From an uncultured Erysipelotrichaceae bacterium (GTDB lineage: Bacteria > Bacillota_I > Bacilli_A > RFN20 > CAG-826), in NCBI GenBank assembly GCA_902791935.1, contig CADAXQ010000012.1, forward strand, positions 1-47,058: 47,058 bases of DNA. The letters run 5' to 3'. The notes under the pieces are model-generated. The model was given only the letters and a program-made list of their open reading frames with translations. It was not told the origin of the DNA and made no database searches. Position numbers and translations under genes: made by a program. This document shows, one piece after another, positions 1 to 6,882 of the stretch (positions are counted from its first letter, which is position 1; every line of letters begins with the position of its first letter).

Positions 1-8
1 AAAACAAA

Positions 9-44
9 ATGGATGCCTCCGGCCAAATTTAGGGAAGCATCCAT
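9..44 (-). terminator. Possible intrinsic terminator (minus strand)
   Basis: A perfect 8-bp inverted repeat (ATGGATGC/GCATCCAT) encloses a 20-nt loop. Read on the minus strand it is followed by TTTTGTTTT, as an intrinsic terminator would be. No U-run follows on the plus strand. The gene it would serve is not obvious in the window. Confidence 0.4.
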
Positions 45-106
45 ATCGACCTTATGATATAGTTCAATTAACCTGTCCAGGATTTGGGGTACACATCATC
101 GAGCAG

Positions 107-137
107 TTGTATCGACGTTTTCTTGTAGTAATATAAT
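107..137 (+). promoter_or_regulatory. Possible promoter of the small membrane protein gene
   Basis: A perfect TATAAT lies at 132-137, with TTGTAT at 107-112 as a loose -35 (19-bp spacer). The transcript would start at about 144, almost on the ribosome binding site at 143-147, so either the leader is very short or a different promoter is used. Confidence 0.3.
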
Positions 138-157
138 GGCAAAGAGGTTTTCTCCAT

Positions 158-511
158 ATGAAGACGAAACAACAAAAGTATTTCACCGCGTCCAAAGTTC
201 TTTTACCATTTGGAATCGTTTTCCTTGTCTTGATGGTATTCACCTTAATCTTTGCCATTTCTTCGGGCGTTGATTTGTCCCGCATTGGACAAGATACGAT
301 TGCCTATTCTTCGAGCACTGGCGGCGCCGAACAAGTTATCGGTGACACGACTGCGATCTTCTTTGTTGCCTTGTTAGGATCCATCGCTTTGGTGCTATTT
401 ATTATCTTGACGGTGATCAATGCCGTCATTGGTGGCGTTTGCTTGACGTTGGCCTTGGTTTTCCGGAAAAAAGGGAAAACCCCTGCAAATCCCGCCTCTT
501 CTCAAAATTAA
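158..511 (+). CDS. Small two-pass membrane protein, unknown function
   Basis: A 117-residue protein of unknown function. Two hydrophobic segments are clear, at about residues 14-35 and 67-100, separated by a polar Ser/Gly/Thr-rich loop. The C-terminus is basic and Pro/Ser-rich (RKKGKTPANPASSQN), so both ends probably face the cytoplasm. The start is supported by AGAGG at 143-147, ten bases upstream. The gene is monocistronic and convergent with the AlbA_2 gene, sharing the terminator at 516-556. No catalytic motif is visible and I do not recognise the family. Its composition is ordinary, so it probably belongs to the resident chromosome rather than to the island on its right. Confidence 0.7.
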   Translation: MKTKQQKYFTASKVLLPFGIVFLVLMVFTLIFAISSGVDLSRIGQDTIAYSSSTGGAEQVIGDTTAIFFVALLGSIALVLFIILTVINAVIGGVCLTLALVFRKKGKTPANPASSQN

Positions 512-515
512 AACT

Positions 516-556
516 AAAAAGCTCACCCATTTAAGCAATCGATAGGTGAGCTTTTT
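516..556. terminator. Bidirectional intrinsic terminator
   Basis: A perfect 12-bp stem (516-527 with 545-556) encloses a 17-nt loop. It has A5 on one side and T5 on the other, so each strand reads stem then U-run. It lies between the stop codons of two convergent genes (158-511 plus, 594-2048 minus) and should end both transcripts. Confidence 0.9.
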
Positions 557-593
557 CCATCGGAAAATAGAACACACGCTTAGGTAAGCAAAA

Positions 594-2048
594 CTAGTCT
601 TTAATGATATAGTTCCTGGATTTGCTTAAAGGAGCAAGACAGATTTTGCCTTTTTCTTTTAGGCTTCGTAGGAACAAGGTTGCTTTTGATTCACTGATTT
701 GAAATAACGAGCAGATGTCTTTCCGGGTGAAGGGAGAGGCGCCAAAAGTTTCTTTCATTTTCGCTAGCATGGCATCTTCCTCGCGCGAAATGGTCTCGAC
801 GGATTTTGCCTCTGACTTGGTGACGACTTTCGTCAAAGGAAGGGTGAGAATCATTCGATCAGGCGAAATTTTCTCTTCTAAGCTAAGCTCGGGAAGACCG
901 GATTGCTTCAAAGCGGATTCCATTAACGGGAATCCAGAACCGGTTCGTTCTCCAAAGTTTAAGAAGGCAAGTAGCTTTTGAATGATAGGGTTACGGGGGT
1001 CGGAATGGCCACCTTCTAAGACTTCTTGCTTTGGTAAGCGCAGTAACCCCGGATTTTCGATGACCATCATGTCGGGATAGTGACGAACGGTTAATCCTTG
1101 CGAGTAGGAGAAGTCTACGTTGCAAAACGCGTTGACTAATCCTTCTCGAATGGCACGGAACAGCAAGGTATCTTCATCTCTTTGCACATCACCTTGCTTC
1201 CACACGAACGCGTCTTTCGCATTATTCCGCATGTGTTGCAACGTTAAATTGAGGAAATCGTAGAGATTCCCGCTCCAATAACCAGATCCGGAATAAACAC
1301 GGTCAGCATATTTTGCCGTCAAGTCGTGTGAAAGATAATAGGTATAGTCTAAGAAGTAGTAGGGGAAAAGAGATTCGATTGCTTCTTCTTTTCCCAAGAA
1401 TAGCAAGCCTTCTTTGGTTAAACCGATGGATTCTTTCCCTCGTCTTGCGACACCAAGACGAAGTAAGAAATCTTCTTTTCCTAACGACAGGAACGGATGA
1501 TCGGGGTGAAGATTTTGAAATTTTTGCCGATACGATAGATAACTTTCTTCTTGCAAAGCCGAAAGGGGTGCGACAGGTGTGGCGTCTCCGTTGTCGAGGC
1601 TGTCGGCAATCATCGCTTTTACCTCAGGCTCGGGGCAAAGGTAATCTCCTTCATAGTTTCTCCGATAGGTTCCACGATAGGGGTTTCCGTTGATATAGAC
1701 CGGCTTGAAATGGCGTTCCGCCTGCGGAACGCGAATCTCAATTAAGGTATATTCGCCTTCTTTTCTAACCGTGACATCGTTGTCACCGATGAGATTAACA
1801 GAAACTTTCTTGGGGTCGTTAAGTAAGTTATAGAAGTCTTTTAAGACATGGTCAGGATTTTCTATTTTGACAGGAGTAAAAGAACCGTCTTCTTCTTCTT
1901 TGACTCCTAATAGGATGGTTCCGCCGAAAGTGTTCGCGAAAGCGGAATAGGTATCCCAAAGATTGGGAAGCCCTTTTACCGCTTGTTTCACCTCTAGACG
2001 ATTGTTTTCACGCAATTCATCGAAATCTTTGATGCCAAAACGTTCCAT
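594..2048 (-). CDS. AlbA_2 / GHKL-ATPase / winged-helix protein (copy 1)
   Basis: A 484-residue protein of the family usually annotated as putative DNA-binding, AlbA_2 (Schlafen-like) domain. The AlbA_2 domain covers about residues 10-135, with ENNRLEVKQAVKG, SAFANTFGGTILLGVKE and GTYRRNYEGD. A GHKL-type (HATPase_c_4) domain follows at about 290-385, with REGLVNAFCNVDF, VIENPG and GERTGSGF. A winged helix-turn-helix lies at about 430-484. AAAGGGG sits nine bases before the ATG. Proteins of this family act as DNA-binding ATPases or regulators in mobile and defence islands, with poorly known targets. The four-copy 9-bp repeat directly upstream of its -35 box suggests autoregulation (inference). 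It is about 24-30% similar by eye to the second AlbA_2 gene at 4796-6220 and shares its architecture. Confidence 0.85.
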   Translation of the reverse strand: MERFGIKDFDELRENNRLEVKQAVKGLPNLWDTYSAFANTFGGTILLGVKEEEDGSFTPVKIENPDHVLKDFYNLLNDPKKVSVNLIGDNDVTVRKEGEYTLIEIRVPQAERHFKPVYINGNPYRGTYRRNYEGDYLCPEPEVKAMIADSLDNGDATPVAPLSALQEESYLSYRQKFQNLHPDHPFLSLGKEDFLLRLGVARRGKESIGLTKEGLLFLGKEEAIESLFPYYFLDYTYYLSHDLTAKYADRVYSGSGYWSGNLYDFLNLTLQHMRNNAKDAFVWKQGDVQRDEDTLLFRAIREGLVNAFCNVDFSYSQGLTVRHYPDMMVIENPGLLRLPKQEVLEGGHSDPRNPIIQKLLAFLNFGERTGSGFPLMESALKQSGLPELSLEEKISPDRMILTLPLTKVVTKSEAKSVETISREEDAMLAKMKETFGASPFTRKDICSLFQISESKATLFLRSLKEKGKICLAPLSKSRNYIIKD

Positions 2049-2068
2049 ATCCAGGCCCCTTTTTCTAT

Positions 2069-2136
2069 ATTATAGAGGCCTTTCGCTTCAAAAACAATAA
2101 ACGCGTTAAATGCGTTAAACGCGTTAAACGCGTATT
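2069..2136 (-). promoter_or_regulatory. Promoter plus four tandem 9-bp repeats (operator)
   Basis: Minus-strand -10 TATAAT at 2069-2074 and -35 TTGTTT at 2092-2097 are 17 bp apart. Starting 4 bp upstream of the -35, four tandem 9-mers (ACGCGTTAA, ATGCGTTAA, ACGCGTTAA, ACGCGTATT) fill 2101-2136. Further degenerate units (AACGGGCGTT, TAACGCATTAA) follow to about 2187. The position is that of an operator or activator site for the AlbA_2 gene. Confidence 0.75.
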
Positions 2137-2202
2137 TCGCACTTTTGTCTTAACGGGCGTTTAGACCTTTTCTAACTAACGCATTAAGATGATGGAAAGC
2201 AA

Positions 2203-2226
2203 AGAAAAAAGCCGACTATTCGGCTT
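2203..2226 (-). terminator. Intrinsic terminator behind the tRNA-Leu remnant
   Basis: A 7-bp stem (AAGCCGA 2209-2215 with TCGGCTT 2220-2226) has a 4-nt loop. On the minus strand it is followed by T6. It lies 17 bases beyond the CCA end of the tRNA-Leu fragment and is most simply that tRNA gene's original terminator. Confidence 0.75.
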
Positions 2227-2242
2227 CTTCTAGATTTGTTTT

Positions 2243-2298
2243 TGGTCCCCAGAGCGAGAGTCGAACTCGCATGGATGCTCTCCGAACGATTTTGAGTA
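2243..2298 (-). pseudogene. 3' half of a tRNA-Leu(CAA) gene, attachment-site scar
   Basis: On the minus strand the sequence runs from a tRNA-Leu anticodon loop (ACTCAAAATC, anticodon CAA) through a long variable arm, a T-arm (GCGAG-TTCGACT-CTCGC) and an acceptor strand ending in ACCA at 2243. The anticodon stem cannot pair and no D-arm or 5' acceptor strand exists upstream, so only the 3' half is present. Integrases that recombine in the anticodon loop leave such a half at the distal end of an element, which would lie to the right. The terminator at 2203-2226 fits the chromosomal flank. Confidence 0.75.
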
Positions 2299-2352
2299 TC
2301 TTTTGAATCCTTTCGTTTCGATAATATCAAGTAAAGTCCTTTTTGTAATTTG

Positions 2353-2520
2353 TTATCTCTCCCGCATCATCACGACAACCAAACAGGCATTGTCATTGTC
2401 CCAAACGACATTGACAAGCTTTCATCCGTATCTTCCATAGTTGTTGTATTCTTGTCAAATGAATCCATAGTTGTTTTCAGATAAGACTGTGTATTCATTG
2501 TTCATAAAGAAAAAAACTTC
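2353..2520 (-). pseudogene. Decayed DUF4177-like small protein
   Basis: Reading the minus strand to a TAA at 2353-2355 gives a coherent C-terminus: NNYGRYG, then TGA, then KLVNVVWD and LVVVMMRE. This matches the GWELV-type pattern of DUF4177-family small proteins, with TGA where the family has its invariant Trp. A second TGA lies ten codons upstream. A TGG also occurs within the fragment, so I read the TGAs as decay rather than recoding. No intact start is visible. It occupies most of the gap between the tRNA scar and the KAP gene. Confidence 0.4.
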
Positions 2521-2697
2521 TTCTTTCTTTTTAAGGAGTCTTGTTTCCTTACGTACTCCATGATCGTAAGCAAATGGGGCAAAGCCCTTTTATCTACTTA
2601 TATATAGTTTCGAAAATAGTGAATTTCAGGACTTTACACGCTATTTTTTCATTTTTTTCCAAAAAACAAAAAGCACATAGCTTAACCTTCTAAATTT

Positions 2698-4083
2698 TCA
2701 CTTTTTCATCATCTCATTTTGTTGTTCCCCACCATACAAAACAATGAGTTTGCATAATGTTTTGCAATTTTCAGGATTTACAGTCGGTTGGCCAAAAAAC
2801 CTTCGCCAAGCATTATTCGGAACATCCTCCGATACAGAATAATAAATAAACTCGTTAAACGTCAAAGAATACTCCTCAACTCTGCTTACACCCCATCGAT
2901 AAAACTGTTGAAATTCTTCCGGCGGATTGTCTCTGTCCAACCCCAAGTATTTCAATAAATAATCAACATATGGCATTTTTATTTTTTGTTCTTCTTGAGA
3001 CAGATTCTCAAAGTCCTTTGAAAGTTTGGCCTGATTAGACAATAGATCCTCTGCATCCAAAAAGGACGGAGCAATTATTCTACGGATGTACAGAGCCACA
3101 AGAACAAAGAAGACGTAATAAGGATTTTTCATTTTTTCCCATCCGAAGTCATGGCAAACATTCATTACACCATCATAATAACGGGTGATTTCTCTATTAT
3201 CGGCTTTATCTAGAACTCTTTCACCCCCATACAGCAAGCATAGGTAGGCCAATTTTGCAGGAATTTCAGCTTGGTCTTTGGTCACGCCTATTTTAATCAA
3301 GATATTAACGTAATCATCCAACAGATTTTTAAAATACTCATTTGCAGATGTTCTCAGACTAAACGTGAATTCGAAGAACTTCCGAAGGTATTCATAGCCG
3401 TCCACCCCATAAATCGTTCTCACCGTTTGGGCAACAGAGTTTTGGTTCATCGTAACGATGACAGCGCAGTTCTTTACGTCAAATAAATGATGGAATCGTT
3501 CCAATATTTTCAGTTGTACATCTGGCAAGCAGCGGTCAATTTCGTCAACGAGGATAATGAGTTTACTTTGGCTTTCGCCATCCTCCGATAAAGTAATCTT
3601 ATCTAAAAGTTCTTTTGTTTCGTTCAAAAGTTTCTTGTACGATTTGAATTCCACTAAGTTGGTCGTATCGATTTGGCACTGAAAGCTCCTGATTACATTT
3701 ATCAGTCCTTGAACGACTGTTCTCAATTTATTGATCTTCGGGGATAATTCGGCTCCGGCGTCTATTACTGCCTTAGCTGCGTTTTTGATATTCTTCTTGC
3801 CAAATGACAGATGGCTTTCATCCTCTATTCCATCTATTATGCAAGAAAGAATGGCTATAAGTGGATCAGAATAGAAAGAATTCTCCCATGCATCGTATTT
3901 AATGACAATATTTTCTGCTTTTTGTGAAAGCCGCTCTTCAATCATTCCCAAAACAAATGATTTACCGCTTCCCCAATCCCCATTGATGGCAATGCAGGTG
4001 TGATGGTCTTTTTTCAGAGAATCGACAAGTCCACATATTTTGTCAACAAATTCCTGTCTACCTATCTTATCTTCCATGGCCAT
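2698..4083 (-). CDS. KAP-family P-loop NTPase
   Basis: A 461-residue KAP-family NTPase, a group that includes the plasmid phage-exclusion protein PifA and many defence-island ATPases. Walker A GDWGSGKS lies at about residues 35-42. Walker B LIILVDEIDRCLPDVQ begins at about 175 and is followed by a sensor segment (VIVTMNQN). A hydrophobic helix (YVFFVLVALYI) in the C-terminal half could contact the membrane. I chose the ATG at 4083 because AAAGGAG lies eight bases before it; upstream in-frame codons lack a ribosome site. The partner is unknown and the gene stands alone. Two decayed copies of its middle part occur at 6455-6560 and 13013-13322, so this locus has been duplicated and broken repeatedly. 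Confidence 0.85.
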   Translation of the reverse strand: MAMEDKIGRQEFVDKICGLVDSLKKDHHTCIAINGDWGSGKSFVLGMIEERLSQKAENIVIKYDAWENSFYSDPLIAILSCIIDGIEDESHLSFGKKNIKNAAKAVIDAGAELSPKINKLRTVVQGLINVIRSFQCQIDTTNLVEFKSYKKLLNETKELLDKITLSEDGESQSKLIILVDEIDRCLPDVQLKILERFHHLFDVKNCAVIVTMNQNSVAQTVRTIYGVDGYEYLRKFFEFTFSLRTSANEYFKNLLDDYVNILIKIGVTKDQAEIPAKLAYLCLLYGGERVLDKADNREITRYYDGVMNVCHDFGWEKMKNPYYVFFVLVALYIRRIIAPSFLDAEDLLSNQAKLSKDFENLSQEEQKIKMPYVDYLLKYLGLDRDNPPEEFQQFYRWGVSRVEEYSLTFNEFIYYSVSEDVPNNAWRRFFGQPTVNPENCKTLCKLIVLYGGEQQNEMMKK

Positions 4084-4217
4084 AGCGTCTGCTCCTTTCA
4101 ATAAAATAAGTCTTCCTTGCATGCCACATAACACTTGATTGCTTTCAAATCACTGATCCAGCACCAAAACTATATGAAAACAAAAGGATTATTTTTGCTA
4201 TCGATATTACACCGATG

Positions 4218-4226
4218 ATTATAACA
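4218..4226 (-). promoter_or_regulatory. Extended -10 promoter of the KAP gene
   Basis: The minus strand shows TGTTATAAT, an extended -10 motif. It would start a transcript at about 4211 with a leader of roughly 128 bases before the KAP start. No good -35 is visible, which is common with extended -10 promoters. Confidence 0.45.
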
Positions 4227-4451
4227 AAAAAGGATTTTTCAATTAAAACCAAGGCGTCCTTAACTCTTAAATAGAGCCCGATATAATCCTATCCTGTCAT
4301 CGAAAAAAGTTCGATGAAATCTTTGTTTTTCCTATTGTATTTTGCAGGAACGAAGGCGGTTACGACTGGTGAAACGCCATCAATTGGCAGGTCTAAAAAC
4401 AAGGCTTGCCATGGCCGTCCGCTTCCGTCCGCAAAAATCAATATACGCTGT

Positions 4452-4625
4452 TGATTGGCATTCTTTTTCGTACTCTGGGCTAGAAACAAATACGTTATTT
4501 TCCGTCCTGTTCCTATCCGTTGCACTTTGCTCTTCCGAAGGAAAGAAAGGACTATATAGGACTTAGGGCCTATTGGGACTCCCATGCGGGTTCAAGCCCT
4601 GTCCAGGAAACAGGGTACATATCAT
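4452..4625 (+). repeat. Element-end repeat ending in a tRNA-like T-arm (copy 1)
   Basis: Positions 4455-4575 match 6560-6680 closely (shared blocks include CGTACTCTGGGCTAGAAAC and TTTCCGTCCTGTTCCTAT). Both then switch into a tRNA-like 3' end, here GCGGGTTCAAGCCC at 4586-4599. A perfect hairpin CCCTGT/ACAGGG (4597-4602 with 4609-4614) follows. I read this as the arm of an attachment site fused to the 3' end of an RNA gene. The region 4140-4450 to its left holds only the KAP promoter and short inverted repeats. Confidence 0.5.
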
Positions 4626-4700
4626 TTCTCCCTTTTGATTTTTCGTTTATATCTATCAAACTGTACTAAGAGATGAGAAGTACTCAAAAAATCATTTTCG

Positions 4701-4750
4701 TTATTCTTCCAAAAAATCAATTATTCTTCCATTTTTTTGAGTATTCTTCC
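4701..4750 (-). repeat. Three-unit 20-bp repeat array, downstream bracket of the AlbA_2 cassette
   Basis: TTATTCTTCC, TTATTCTTCC and GTATTCTTCC start exactly 20 bp apart (4701, 4721, 4741), with an inverted half-site (GGAAGA) at about 4761. The 50-bp block matches the promoter-side array at 6251-6300 at 48 of 50 positions. It lies 45 bases past the stop codon of the AlbA_2 gene and precedes no gene. Confidence 0.85.
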
Positions 4751-4795
4751 AAAAGATTCTGGAAGATTGTCAAAATAACCCAAAAATAGCGCTTT

Positions 4796-6220
4796 TTAAT
4801 TATTTGTCGCGAAATAGCGTTTGCCTTTCGTTTTTTTGCCATTCGTTTTAATAAGATTCATTAATAAGAGTTCGGAAATGATCATAGCGGTTGAAGAGTT
4901 CTTCAATCCAATCATTTTAGAAATTTCTTCTGTAGAAGCACCTTCTGGATGCGCGACCAAGTAAGACAATATCGTCTTTTTCTCGTTATAGTGTGGCGTT
5001 TCTTGGTTTAATTGAGTGAAATTAATGATAAGAATCGTCCTTTTTGGGTTGTTTTCAACGGTCAGGCTTGGCGTTAAGAAACCATAAGAACGGCACATTT
5101 CAAAAATGCTCGGCACGCCAGAGCCTGCTCTGTCGGACACTTGAAGGAGCCTGAAATAATTCATGATATTTTTGTTAAGAGGGTTCGTAACTCCGCCAGA
5201 AATGGCTTGTTTAACTCCAACAGGAATATCGCCGGAGTTTAGAAAAGTAATATTTTCATATGTTTTCTTAATAACGATTCCAGGCAGCGAAGAAAAATCA
5301 CAATTTGTAATGGCATTGACTAGTCCTTCTATCACAGAACGTTGAATGTCCTTCCCATTGATGTTGCTAATTCCATCAGTCCTAAAAGGATTCGGCAATT
5401 TTTCAATCAGGTTCTTACGAACCAAGCAGAAAAAGTTGAATAAATTAGCATTGAAATTATTTTCATCCGAAACGATTCTTCTATCCCATCTTGTTTTTCC
5501 GGAGAAGTTTTCTTGGTAATCGAGAAAATAATTCGGGCAAATTTGAGAAATATCACTTTGATTTCCAAAAAATAGAACGGCACCATTTTTTAGCACCTCT
5601 CTTCCGTTGTTTTTTATCAAAACACCCGCTCGCAAAAGAAAATCGTGGTCATTTAGATTTTTAAAAACGTTATCTGGACTGATTTCGTTCATTTGTTTCC
5701 GAAATTCTTTTACGGATTCTTGGTCGAGGTTTGTCTCATCTAAATCAAGGGGGTTTGGAAGCATATCAAAACCAACCCCTTTTTTCTTGATAAGGAGAGA
5801 AGCGATCTCATCTTCCGACATCAGGAAGTCTCCTTCCCCAATTCTGATATAAGATTTCGACAAATTTCCATCGAGGTAAACGGGTTTCGCTTCAAGAGGA
5901 GCTTCTTTAACGACAAAGCGAATAACCTTTTTCCCATCGAGATTTATGATTTGCACGTCTTGATCGGAAATAGAGCAATAACTAGCCTTGCTTTTTGAAT
6001 GAAGGGTGGAAATGAGTCCTTTCTTTTGTTCTTCGGGATTAGAGACGCCAATGATTTCGTTTGTTTTCCCTTCTTTAATGCCTAAATAAATGATTCCGCC
6101 TTTTGTGTTAGAAAAAGAAGAATACGTTTCGTAAAGGCTATCAGGAATCTTTTTCCCTGATTCCTTTAGTTCTATTTGAAGGCCTTCTTTTAACGTTTTT
6201 AGATCATTCTCATTTTCCAT
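4796..6220 (-). CDS. AlbA_2 / GHKL-ATPase / winged-helix protein (copy 2)
   Basis: A 474-residue paralogue-type relative of the protein at 594-2048. The AlbA_2 domain spans about residues 10-140 (ELKESGKKIPDSLYETYSSF, NTKGGIIYLGIKEG, SYIRIGEGDF). A GHKL-type domain with VIEGLVNAITNCDFSS and DRAGSGVPS comes next, then a C-terminal winged helix (ASTEEISKMIGLKNSSTAMI). I place the start at 6220 because AGAGGAG at 6230-6236 lies nine bases upstream; the in-frame ATG at 6241 has no ribosome site and overlaps the predicted transcription start. The gene lies between two nearly identical 50-bp arrays, one forming its promoter. A third array at 12817 has the same outer flanks without the gene. Autoregulation through the array is likely. 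Confidence 0.85.
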   Translation of the reverse strand: MENENDLKTLKEGLQIELKESGKKIPDSLYETYSSFSNTKGGIIYLGIKEGKTNEIIGVSNPEEQKKGLISTLHSKSKASYCSISDQDVQIINLDGKKVIRFVVKEAPLEAKPVYLDGNLSKSYIRIGEGDFLMSEDEIASLLIKKKGVGFDMLPNPLDLDETNLDQESVKEFRKQMNEISPDNVFKNLNDHDFLLRAGVLIKNNGREVLKNGAVLFFGNQSDISQICPNYFLDYQENFSGKTRWDRRIVSDENNFNANLFNFFCLVRKNLIEKLPNPFRTDGISNINGKDIQRSVIEGLVNAITNCDFSSLPGIVIKKTYENITFLNSGDIPVGVKQAISGGVTNPLNKNIMNYFRLLQVSDRAGSGVPSIFEMCRSYGFLTPSLTVENNPKRTILIINFTQLNQETPHYNEKKTILSYLVAHPEGASTEEISKMIGLKNSSTAMIISELLLMNLIKTNGKKTKGKRYFATNN

Positions 6221-6242
6221 AGAATCTTTCTCCTCTGCCATA

Positions 6243-6300
6243 AGTATAATTTATTCTTCCAAAAATTCAATTATTCTTCCATTTTTTTGAATATTCTTCC
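6243..6300 (-). promoter_or_regulatory. Promoter with three-unit 20-bp operator array
   Basis: Minus-strand -35 TTGAAT (6265-6270) and -10 TATACT (6243-6248) are 16 bp apart. The repeat TATTCTTCC occurs at 6252, 6272 and 6292, exactly 20 bp apart, covering and flanking the -35. A 20-bp spacing (about two helical turns) puts the units on one DNA face, as expected for cooperative binding. The array is identical over 50 bases to 12817-12866. Confidence 0.8.
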
Positions 6301-6454
6301 AAAAGATTACAAAAGAATATAGGAATTCACATTAAAAAACACTCTATGGAGAAGAGAAAAGTTATTTGGTTTTGCTCAAAAAGCTTTGAAGTCTTTCGCT
6401 TTGAGGGCGATTGATGGCCTTTTTTGGATTCCCGGACCTAACGATAAGGCTGTC
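6301..6454. repeat. Duplicated segment shared with 12867-13012
   Basis: This stretch matches 12867-13012 almost base for base (shared blocks include CACTCTATGGAGAAGAGAAA and GGATTCCCGGACCTAACGAT). On the minus strand both copies end in what looks like a protein C-terminus (SLGPGIQKRPSIALK...FKAF), joined to KAP gene fragments. It shows that the whole neighbourhood was duplicated. Confidence 0.8.
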
Positions 6455-6560
6455 AATTGCACGTCCGGAAAGCAGCGGTCAATTTCGTCAACGAGGATAA
6501 TGAGTTTGCTTTGACTTCCGCTAAGTGATCGTATCGATTTGGCACCGGAAGCTCATGATT
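6455..6560 (-). pseudogene. KAP NTPase fragment with internal deletion
   Basis: Positions 6455-6522 match the Walker B region of the KAP gene (about 3510-3580). After a loss of about 70 bases the match resumes at 6523-6558, corresponding to about 3652-3690. No usable reading frame remains. It is a more eroded version of the fragment at 13013-13322. Confidence 0.8.
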
Positions 6561-6718
6561 GGCATACTTTTTCGTACTCTGGGCTAGAAACAAATACGCG
6601 GTTTTCCGTCCTGTTCCTATCGGATACGCTTCGCTCTTCCAAAGGAAAGAAAAGACTATATAGGGCTTAGGATCTATTGGAGCAATCCGTGCAGGTTCAA
6701 TTCCCGTCATCTCCACCA
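6561..6718 (+). pseudogene. Element end joined to a tmRNA/tRNA-Ala-like 3' end
   Basis: After the arm sequence shared with 4455-4575, the plus strand reads GCAGGTTCAATTCCCG (a T-arm) and CATCTCCACCA at 6708-6718. The acceptor strand CATCTCC gives U at position 70, the half of the G3:U70 pair that marks tmRNA and tRNA-Ala. The matching 5' end (GGGGATG) is absent. An element integrated into ssrA or a tRNA-Ala gene leaves this scar, with the element on the left. Confidence 0.55.
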
Positions 6719-6882
6719 TAAAGCCATTTTTGCCCAGAAGCTGGGCATTTTTTAAATTCTGATGCAAATTTTGATGCGAAAACGGTTCGGAACTCGGCAG
6801 AAAACGGAAGGAGACCGTAACTTGAAAATTGCATCTTGGCTGATGGCAATTTTGCTCTTTTCGTAGTTAAAGGCAAAGCTGA

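Noticed and set aside
2243..2332. Complete tRNA-Leu or tRNA-Leu with a group I intron
   Set aside because: No 5' acceptor, D-arm or paired anticodon stem is found nearby, and there is no intron-like core of a few hundred bases ending in a 5' half.
2353..2520. Genetic code 4 (UGA=Trp) for the whole window
   Set aside because: TGA terminates the KAP, DUF4143 gene 2 and acidic-partner genes at sensible points and Trp is otherwise TGG; only this remnant has in-frame TGA.
4289..4585. 98-codon minus-strand open frame
   Set aside because: It is the antisense of the attachment-arm repeat and has no ribosome site; a similar frame at 6453-6767 starts inside the tmRNA-like 3' end, a well-known spurious translation.
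4701..4750. CRISPR array
   Set aside because: The repeats are 9-10 bp with 10-bp spacers that recur identically in the other arrays, and no cas gene is present.
6453..6767. 104-codon minus-strand frame beginning MVEMTGIEPAR internally
   Set aside because: This peptide is the antisense reading of a tRNA/tmRNA 3' end and the frame then crosses a KAP pseudogene fragment.
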